From Eonycteris spelaea (lineage: Eukaryota; Chordata; Mammalia; Chiroptera; Pteropodidae), in contig PUFA01000062.1 in NCBI GenBank assembly GCA_003508835.1, positions 5,053,001-5,117,000 of the forward strand: a DNA stretch of 64,000 nucleotides, in the 5' to 3' direction. A model generated the notes under the pieces. The model was not told the origin of the DNA. It saw nothing but the letters and a program-made list of their open reading frames with translations, and did no database searches. Positions 56,541 to 64,000 of the stretch are shown piece after piece; within the stretch, counting starts at the first letter, position 1, and each line of letters starts with the position of its first letter. The position numbers and the translations under genes were made by a program.

Positions 56541-57536
56541 CTGTATGTCTTTGGAAAAATGTCTATTCAGATCTTCTGCCCATTTTTACAATTATATATA
56601 TATATATGTATGTATGTATTTTTTTGCTATTGAGTTATATGAGTTATATGAGTTATTCATATATTTTAGGTATTGACCCCTTATCAGATATATGATTTTC
56701 TTCCATTCAGTAGGTTGCCCTTTCATTTTGTTAATGGTTTCCTTTGCTGTTCAGAAGCTTTTTAGTTTGATGTAGTCCTGCTTCATTATTTTGCTTTTGT
56801 TGCTTTTGCTTTGGGTGTCAAATCCAAAAAATCATTGCCAAGACTGAGGTCAAGGAGCTTGTTGCCTAAGTTTTTTTCTAGAAGTTTGTGGTTTCAGGTC
56901 TTATGTTCAGGTCTTGAATCTATTTTTGGTTGATCTTTGTGTACGGTGTGAGATAGGGGTCCCGCTTCAGTTTTTTCCACGTGGCTGTCCAGTTTCCCTC
57001 TATCATTTATTTAAGAAACTATTCTTTTCTCATTGTATATTCTTAGCTTTTTGTTTGTTTGTTTGTTTGTAAATTAACCATTTCTGGGCTCTGTATTCTC
57101 TTCCATTGATCTATGTGTTTGCCTTTATGCCAATACCATACTGTTTTGATTACGATAGCTTTGTAATATATTGTGAAATTAGGAAGTTTGATGCCTTCAC
57201 CTTGGTTCTCTTTTCTCGATTGCTTTGGCTATTTGAGGTCTTTCGCAGTTTCATGCAAATTTTAGCATTGCTTGTTCTATGTCTGGGAAAAATTGAGATT
57301 TTGATAGGAATTGCATTGAATCCGTAGACCGTGTTGCATAGTAAGGCCATTTTGACAATATTGATTCTTCCTCAGGAGTATAGAATATCTTTCCATTTAT
57401 TTGTGTCTTTTTAAGTTTCTTTCATCAATGTCTTACATTTCACTGTACAGCTTTTTCACTTCCTCAGTTAAATTTATTCTTAGGTATTTCTTTTTTTTGA
57501 TGCAATTGTATATAGGATTGTTTTCTTAATTTCCCT
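56312..57536 (-). mobile_element. L1 LINE, ORF2-only fragment, truncated at both ends
   Basis: Reverse ORF2 text begins at 'tttttgaggaacttccatgctgttttccatagtgac', within some 10-15 bp of the L1 position where the 32-kb copy begins, and ends near 'tataggattgttttcttaatttccc'. The 3' UTR and tail are missing. A (TTTG)n run at 57051-57070 lies inside. Confidence 0.9.
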
Positions 57537-57554
57537 GGTTAATTGATTTGTAGC

Positions 57555-57670
57555 TTTTATTTGGCACTTATAATACGTAATACACTGTGATTAGCACTGT
57601 GTGGGATATTACTTCGTAAAAGGCATAACCCCTGGCCCCAAAGAGAGGGGATAAGATACATGTGCAAATA
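57555..57670 (-). mobile_element. L2 LINE 3' region
   Basis: 'tacactgtgattagcactgtgtgggatattacttcgtaaaaggcataacccctggccccaaagagaggggataagatacatgtgc' resembles reverse L2. Confidence 0.5.
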
Positions 57671-57959
57671 TTCCCTTTTTACACTGGTTTTTGTCACCAC
57701 AGTCTTCTCTTTAAGGTTTATGGAAATATCCAGGAGGATGAGTTGCGGCTTTACTGCTAGCGACATCGTTCCCTCTTGCCAGGTATTGGAGATTTTGTCA
57801 TTAAGGAATCTGATAATTAAACCGACTAGATAGACCTAAAATACTTTAACAGTGCTTAAAACAACTTGCTTTTTTTTTTTGACACAAATAATCTAATATT
57901 TAAAGAAAGAGAAAGATATTAAATAGTGTCAGAGAATGCTGTTCATCAATTATTATATT

Positions 57960-58300
57960 TGTTCTTAAGACTTTCCTCTTCCCTTTGTAGTGGTTTCTTT
58001 CTCTAGATCTAAAAAGCCTAAGCCTTTCATCTCTTGACTCCCTATGGCCACCCCATCTCTCTTCTTTCTATTGTCTGGTTTCTTGAAGACATGGTTTATT
58101 CTTACAGGCTGTTTCTAATTCCTTAGCTTCTACCTCCTCTTTTACCTTTAATCTTACAGATTCTAACCCCACTTCTGCCACTGCTCAGGTGAGGATCATG
58201 TTCATAGTCTAAAGCCTTTTCTTAAGGTGTGTCCCTTGTCCCTGTGTAGTGGTGGCCAGAAATTCCTGTCTCTTGGACCTTTTTTCATTCTGCATGTAGT
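57960..58300 (+). mobile_element. L2 LINE, RT-proximal fragment
   Basis: 'ctggtttcttgaagacatggtttattcttacaggctgtttctaattccttagcttctacctcctcttttacctttaatcttacagattctaaccccacttctgcc' follows the L2 ORF2 text upstream of RT motif A ('ctccttgaaagagttgtctatactcgctgtctccacttcctcacctcccattc'). Confidence 0.6.
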
Positions 58301-58304
58301 TTTA

Positions 58305-60005
58305 TTAACCATTTATTATGTCCTCAACACTCTCTAAGCTTCCTGGAAGTAACAGATGCATGCATGCGCAACACACAGTGCTTGGCATACACACAAGGAT
58401 GTACACATATAATTAGCTCATTGGAGTGCACATATTATTAGTTTATTAGCTTTGTAGGAGTACCAACATGGAACTTGGGAAAATTTTCTAGTCACTACCT
58501 TCAAACTTCTGCTGAATTTTCTTTTCTATTAATGAGAACTTGAAAAAATAATTGTGAATTTTCTGATTTTATTATTGAAGTTGATTTAAATCCAGTCTAT
58601 TTTTATAACTTAAATATTAAAGTTGATTTAAATCTCATCTCCTCTCCTCTGCCTATGGCTGTCTTGACTAGTCACTCCCAGGACATGACAGGGAAGGGCG
58701 ACGGCCATTTGCTTTTTATTCCTTATTCCACTTCTTCATCTTGGGGTGGTGGTGGGAGGGTGTGGTCTGAACCTCACCAGCTCCACCCTTGGCTCTCCTG
58801 AGGGGCATGCACAGTTCTCATCTTCACTGTGTTGGTGTCATTGTTTTCTTAACCAATACCGACAGATATTTGATGCTGCCCGTGTGGCTAGGATTCAAAG
58901 GTTGGCTCTCTCCTGGGGGCAGGGATGAGTTTATCTCACCACCCACCTTGAGATGAGGGATACAGATAAATCAGCCCCTTCCATCCTTGGCAGTTCTCAC
59001 CATCACAGCTTCTTGATGTTAGGTCTCCATATTTTATGTTGACATCCTTGCAAAGTTATGACTCCAGAATAGACTAGTTTTTCATTCAAATCCTTGTAGC
59101 CAAGCATTGTGTTCTGTGCGTCTGTTTATTCCAGGAAGCTTGCATAGCGTTGAAGATATACGAAATAGTTAATAAAGTTATATTCAGAATGAAAAAAAGT
59201 ACAAGGGAGGTCCCATTATCTAGTGGCTGTCCTTTGGGGTGGGCACCAGCAAGGTGGCTCAAGCCCAGCTACCCTTTTCAGGGTCCACGAAACCATAGGG
59301 AACTTGCACACTTCCTTTCCATCCCAGATTGTAAGAGGTTCATTCGGCTGCCTCACCCACCGCCGCCCCTCTCCACCCTGTCATCTCACTCTAGGACTCC
59401 TCAGTCCTGCTTGGACAGGAAAGATGGTCAAGTGCACTGCTTAAGTGGAACCTAACTGGAGAACATAACAGCAGTCTTGTTTTCTTTATGGCACCCCCAA
59501 CCTCATCTTATGACACACTGCATGGCAGCAGGCAGGGACCTACCCGCTTTCCTTTTACCACAAACTTTACTCCCTAACAAGGTGGGTGACCCACCTCTTT
59601 CAAATCCCTTCTTCCCCTCAGTTCCTGTTTTCAGTTTTTATAAATAGGAAGGTGTGCGTTGGAGGGGTCTGTTGGGGTATAGCCGGGCTGGTTGAATAAT
59701 CTCAGAATAAGACCCAGGGGGAGGCATCTAGTTCCAACTGTGGTGACAGTATAATGTGACATACTTAGTGCCTCTTGGGCCTTAACTATGAGTCTAGTAG
59801 GAGCAACAGGGAATTCCCACTCAGTGTCCTGTTACTCTGTAAGAGGCAAGAGTCACTGAAATATTACAGGTCTCTGTCGGAAGTTTTTACATCAGGAAAA
59901 TAAAGTACAACATAGAAGTAGTGATTTAGTCACTTTTATATTTTGCTGCCACAAAACCAGATGACTTCTGTTATCACTGTCCACAGACTGATCTTTCAGT
60001 CTCTG
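58305..60005. other. GC-richer unassigned DNA
   Basis: The region 58640-59720 is richer in G and C than its surroundings and has several short open frames (58746-58928, 59150-59455), none recognised. An AT-box TTATAAATAG near 59640 resembles TATA or MEF2 sites. Two exact 15-bp copies of AAGTTGATTTAAATC lie at 58578 and 58620. Confidence 0.35.
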
Positions 60006-60009
60006 GTTC

Positions 60010-60030
60010 TTTTTTTTTTTTTTTTTTTTT
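60010..60030. repeat. Poly(T), 21 bp
   Basis: An uninterrupted T21 run, immediately left of an L2 fragment. Confidence 0.9.
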
Positions 60031-60039
60031 GCCTATAAG

Positions 60040-60442
60040 ACTTAGGTTTTCCTCCAAGTTGTGTCTTCAATTTTCTATATTATTCATAATCTTACTGAAC
60101 AACCTGTTTATTCATATAGCCTCACTTCCCCTTCTACCGGGATGACTCCAAAATTTAGCTCTTTCCTGAGCTTCTTTGATACATTTGTATTACTTAATTT
60201 ATCCTGTTGTAAGGATATTTTGTCAGAATTCAAACTTAACATTTTCAAACTGAATGATCATTTTTCCTTAAACTAGCTTCTTCTAGTTTCCTACATTTCT
60301 ATTATTTCTTGTTGCTTTTTTTTCTGACCGCCTGAACTCACATCTCGTCAACTTTTACTCCTCTCGTTTTTCTCTTTCTGGTTGCTGCCCACTTTTCTGA
60401 ATTAGTTCTTTCCCTCATGTTTCACATCTGTCTATTTCTTCC
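60040..60442 (+). mobile_element. L2 LINE, left part, split by an MLT1-like LTR
   Basis: L2 ORF2 text includes 'gggatgactccaaaatttagctctttcctgagcttc' (cf. 'gatgactcccaaatctacatctccagccctgacctctctcctgagctcc') and 'caaacttaacattttcaaactgaatgatcatttttcct' (cf. 'aactcaacatgtccaaaactgaactcatcatcttcccc'). The match continues after the LTR at about 60829. Confidence 0.65.
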
Positions 60443-60823
60443 TATATTAGTTTGATAAGGCTATCATAATAAAGTACCACAAATTTGGCGGCTTAAGCAA
60501 CAGACATTGGTTTTTTCATAATGCTGGAAGCTGGGAGTCCAAGATCAAGATATCATTAAATCAGTTTCTCCTGAGTCCTCTCCCGTTGACTTCCAGGTGG
60601 CTCTCGTCTCCCTTTGTCTTCCCACCGTCTTCCCTCTGTATCTGTTTCCAAATTTCCACCTTTTATAAGGATACCAGACATATTGGATTAGGGCCTCACT
60701 GTAAGGACCTAATTTTTTACTTCCCTCTTTAAAGACCCTATCTCCAAATACAGTGACATTCTGAGGTACTGGAGGGTGGGACTTCAATATGAATTTTGAG
60801 CAGATGCAATTTAGTCCATAACA
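60443..60823 (-). mobile_element. MLT1/MaLR-type LTR nested in L2
   Basis: The reverse LTR text 'tatattagtttgataaggctatcataataaagtaccacaaatttggcggcttaagcaacagacattgg', 'ctggaagctgggagtccaagatcaag', 'taaggataccagacatattggattagggcctcactgtaaggacc', 'aaagaccctatctccaaatacagtgacattctgaggtactgg', ending in 'agtccataaca'. It is flanked by CTTCC (60438-60442) and CTGCC (60824-60828), a 5-bp target-site duplication with one mismatch, as expected for ERVL-MaLR insertion. Confidence 0.85.
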
Positions 60824-60828
60824 CTGCC

Positions 60829-61445
60829 TTTCCCACTGCTAACCTTTAGTCAACTTATGACTTCTTGCCTTGGCTATTGTTGCAAAGTCTATTTCACTAC
60901 CCCACCCACCCTCCAAATTTCCTGCCTTTATTATTATTTTTTTCACCACTTTACTACCCACTATTACTGGATTCATCTCTCTAAAGAAAAGTTTTGTTTT
61001 TTTTTTTTCAACAGTGACACCCTGATCACTCTTAGCTCGACATCTGTGGACATCCACTGTGGGGCCACATCTGCCTTTCCAGGCTTGGCTGTCACTGCTT
61101 GTCAGCGTGCTGTCTGTCCCAGTCAAACTAAATTCCTGCCGTGTCCCAGGCAGACTCTGCATTTCCCCTGGCCAGCCCTCTCGATTTCTAATCCTGCCCA
61201 CCCTTCAAGACTCAGTTTAAATGGCCACTTTACTTTCGTGGCTCTCCCCGACACTCGTTGCAAAGTGCTCCTTCCTGACCACTGCTCCTGTTACACTTGA
61301 TTTTATTTCTCTTAGAGAAGTCGCCATGTTCTCCTTTGATTATAACAGCTTATCTGACTCTTACCTGTGGCACTGGTATGTAAATTCCTTTAGCATAGAG
61401 ATTGAGTCTTGTGCTTCCCACAGTGCTTGCATGTGGTTAGTAGAA
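60829..61445 (+). mobile_element. L2 LINE, right part, reaching the 3' region
   Basis: It resumes with 'acttcttgccttggctattgttgcaaagtctattt' (cf. 'ctctcgcctggactactgcaatagcctcct') and runs through 'ccttcaagactcagtttaaatggccactttactttcgtggctctccccgac' and 'tatgtaaattcctttagcatagagattgagtcttgtgcttcccacagtgcttg'. The 147-codon plus and 120-codon minus open frames here are chance frames in this dead L2. Confidence 0.75.
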
Positions 61446-61470
61446 TATAAACTCATTTAGATGCGTTTCC

Positions 61471-61525
61471 TTTAGTATCTTATTTAGAATTCAGTGATTT
61501 AGTATCTTATTTAGAAATTCAGTGG
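61471..61525. repeat. 27/28-bp tandem duplication
   Basis: TTTAGTATCTTATTTAGAAT... occurs at 61471-61497 and again at 61498-61525, with one extra A and one substitution. Confidence 0.9.
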
Positions 61526-61679
61526 TATGATTTTTAATAAGCAGTATATTGCTACACATGTAAGTGCTTCTTGTAGTTCTTATTGCCATCAACATTCAAC
61601 AAATGATTTAAACGATAATATCCCTTTTTTGAACAATAAATATGGACTCTACAGACTCCAAATGTGTGGAGACTCTTAA

Positions 61680-61790
61680 GGCTGCGCACATTGCTTATGG
61701 AAGACAGAGGAGTCCTCAAAGCCGAAGGTGGTTGGGCCGGTAGGAGGCTTTCAGAAACGCGGGCGAATGCGCGCCGACTTCTAAGCCCTC
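61680..61790. promoter_or_regulatory. Small CpG cluster
   Basis: There are CpG dinucleotides at about 61685, 61722, 61738, 61758, 61764, 61770, 61772 and 61775, densest in 'acgcgggcgaatgcgcgccgac'. This is unusual against a strongly CpG-depleted background. The words recall NRF1/E2F-type GCGC motifs. No transcript or exon is recognised, so the promoter or enhancer role is inference. Confidence 0.3.
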
Positions 61791-62980
61791 AATCTTTTGG
61801 AGCAGCTGCTGAGCTCTCTGTGTTCCGTGTGTCCCTTTCTTGTGGGTGACAAGTACCAAATCTCTAAGGCATGCAAGGGAATGAACATGAGAGTTTGGGG
61901 TTCGTGGCCTCAGCTGTTTGAATTTGTCACTCTGGTCAAATGGCACAAATTTTCTCTTCCCCTTTGCATTGTCCTCCTTGGTTTCCCACTAGAATGTATT
62001 TTTCCCAGCCTGACAGGCAATACGTAATTTATTTCATCACTGAATCTACTGCGAAACTAATTGTTTTCCTGATGTGTGGAAGCAGTGTAAACAAAACCAA
62101 GAAGCATGGTTAGTGGCTGACTGAAAACATTGCTTTCTGTGTACCGTTCCAAGGAGCTGTCTGCTTCGGGATGGTACTCTGTGTATTAGCAACCTTACAT
62201 GAAATCGCGAAAGCAGTTTGCCATCTTCTTTTAACAGTAACACTTCCGTCACCCAGAGGGTGATATGCTTTATACAATGGTGTAAAATAATTTCAGAATT
62301 CATAAATTAAGGCCGTTCTCAGAGTCTTATTTGGGATTATCAATTTTTTCCTTATATGAAACAGCAGATGAAAGATGCCTCTCTGTAGTTCTAAATATGG
62401 GATTTGTGTGTGCACCCAATTTTATTACTTAGCTTTAAAGGCTACAGGCTAATAAGAAAAAGAGGTGTGAATCATGAAACAGTAGTGAAATTGCAAGGTC
62501 AGAATATTTAGGCTTTCCTAAATAACTGATCAATTCTCATTACATTTATCTATGCCATACCTTCTTCAAGAACAAATTGCATCAGCTGAGCAGGTAATTT
62601 CAAGCCTGTAAAATTTCATTACTTAAAAATTTCCATCATACTCACTCATATCATTAAGTTTGCTAATATCACACATGACTTCTCTTAGACACTAACTAAC
62701 CTGCTGCCTTACTTTCAACTTTAGTCTCTTACCTGCTCCTGCCAAGCTGCATTGTTTATATTCCAGACAGAATCAGGTGATCCTCACATTGGAACTGTTT
62801 AGATCTTAAGGGTGTGGATGTGTATTGGTGCTGTATGTGTCTGTGTGTCTTCTTTTCTTCCCTCCCTCCCTTCTCCTCTCCCTCCCCTCTCCCTTCTTTA
62901 TTTGAAAGCTTAGTGAATATTCCTTATTCTTGTGGTTAAAAATATTTGTTACTCTATTTCTTAGTATCGATCTCTTTCCA
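61791..62980. other. Unassigned DNA with a TC-rich tract at 62848-62897
   Basis: No gene is recognised. The TC-rich tract is simple sequence. Confidence 0.4.
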
Positions 62981-62989
62981 TAGATTTTG

Positions 62990-63669
62990 CCAATCACAAG
63001 TCCTTCTGACTGATCAGCTGTAAATCTGGGTTCCCATGACCCCCTCCTTGAGTTCAATTAATTTTCTGTAGGTACTCACAGAACTCAGGGAAACACTTAC
63101 TTACATTTACCAGTTAATTAAAGGATATGATAAAGGATACAGATGAATAGCCAAATGAAGAGACACATGGGGAGTGGTCTGGGAGGGTCCATAATGCAGG
63201 AGCTTATATCCCTGTAGAGTTAGGGGGTGTTTCACCCCCCCTGGTGTGGATGTGGTCACCAGCCTGGAAGCTCTCAGAACCTTTTACTTTTGGGATTTTT
63301 ATGGAGGTTTCCTTAAGCAAGCATCATCAATTATTAATTCCATTTCTATCCCCTCCTCCCTCTGGAAGATGGTGGGAGGGGTATAGAACAGAAAATTTTA
63401 AGCTTGTAATCATGGCTTGGTCTTTCTGGTGATTGGCCTTCAGCTAGGAGCCCACCAAGAGTCACGTCATCAGAACAAGAGACATTCCTATTACCCAGAA
63501 ATTTGTAAGGGTTTTAGGAGCCATGTGTCAGGAACTGGGTCAAACACCAAATATCAGAATAAGAGGAAGCTCCTTCTTATCATTTAGGGAATTACGAGGG
63601 TTTCAGGAGTCTGTGTCATGAGTCAGGCGGAGAGACCAATGTATGTTTTCTCTATTATTTCAACATCAT
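62990..63669 (-). mobile_element. ERV-type LTR of about 680 bp, family not named
   Basis: The plus strand has blocks of a common ancient LTR in reverse: 'caagtccttctgactgatcagctgtaaatctgggttcccatgaccccctcctt', 'actcacagaactcagggaaacac', 'tgaatagccaaatgaagagacacatgg', 'gaagctctcagaacc', 'aatcatggcttggtctttctgg', 'aagggttttaggagccatgtgtcaggaactggg'. On the minus strand a TATA-like CCATAAAAA (plus 63295-63303) precedes the R/U5-type text. No gag, pol or env sequence adjoins it inside the window, so it is a solo LTR or the edge of an older provirus. Confidence 0.7.
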
Positions 63670-64000
63670 AGGAGAAAAACTAAGCAGAAGCAATTGCAAA
63701 CTATTTATGAAAGATGACAGATAGACAAAAAACAGGGCAAGTGCTTAACATAATTAGTAACAAATTTTAACCAACATAATACTTCTAATTATGAAATTTC
63801 AAGATTAAAAAGTAGATACAATGCTGAAGTAGATTTGGTGAAATGGATGATTGCAAATCTGGCTGATAGGAGAGAAAACATCAACAAACTTCTTGAAACC
63901 AATTTGTTGAGTTGTGTCAGGAATCTTAAAAAGGAGAAAATTCACTGGCCCATGAATCTCACTTGTGAGAATTTACCTTAAAGAAATAAAGATATTATGA
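63670..64000. other. AT-rich DNA, nothing recognised
   Basis: No repeat or exon-like frame before the window ends. Confidence 0.45.

Noticed and set aside
60857..61300. 147-codon plus-strand open frame, the longest in the window, with a 120-codon frame opposite
   Set aside because: It lies in a dead L2 copy, in pyrimidine-rich sequence that lacks stops by composition, and it shows no recognisable protein domain.

Overview
The window looks like AT-rich, gene-poor mammalian nuclear DNA, either intergenic or deep intronic. I find no convincing protein-coding exon, no splice-supported gene, and no tRNA, rRNA or CRISPR array. Nearly all readable content is transposable-element fossils: ancient L2 and MIR, a long CR1/L3 piece, several L1 fragments, ERV-type LTRs (MLT1-like and others), Tigger and hAT DNA transposons, and microsatellites. 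That repertoire is eutherian. The L1 3'-end sequence at 2964-3271 resembles laurasiatherian L1 3' ends and, from memory, most closely those of bats. There is no Alu, B1/B2, carnivore, pig, horse, ruminant or vesper-bat SINE. A bat without abundant young SINEs is my best guess, at low to moderate confidence.

Layout. 1-10 kb: a MIR split by a short L1-tail-like unit (1427-1674), L2 pieces split by an L1 3' end (2964-3271), a MIR at 4.8-5.0 kb, a second short L1-tail unit with an 18-bp target-site duplication (6867-7124), then MIR and a long L2 (9.4-10.3 kb). 10-20 kb: a CR1/L3 scrap, MIR, L2, an unusual minus-strand LTR-like element followed by a purine-rich tail (12.59-12.96 kb), a hAT element nested in a MIR (14.2 kb), and another long L2 with a reverse-transcriptase remnant (18.55-19.6 kb). 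20-32 kb: mostly unique AT-rich DNA with a well-preserved CR1/L3 fragment (22.3-22.7 kb) and MIRs. 31.6-33.8 kb: Tigger-like DNA abutting a 1.75-kb ORF2-only L1. 34-45 kb: desert with a Tigger/MER2-like element (38.5 kb), MIRs, an old L1 carrying a short Tigger-like patch (40.6-41.2 kb) and L2. 45-58 kb: LTRs, MIR/L2, and a second ORF2-only L1 (56.3-57.5 kb). 58-64 kb: an L2 interrupted by an MLT1-like LTR, a small CpG cluster (61.7 kb) and an LTR of about 680 bp (63 kb).

No set of genes works together here, and I found no new protein-based system. The most interesting signals are structural: a roughly 250-bp L1-tail-derived unit present twice with the same 5' boundary, a Tigger patch inside an L1, two L1 fragments ending at nearly the same A-rich ORF2 position, and a few non-repeat segments with regulatory-like motifs. 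All repeat names come from memory of family consensus sequences, not from a database search; boundaries are approximate unless a target-site duplication is described.
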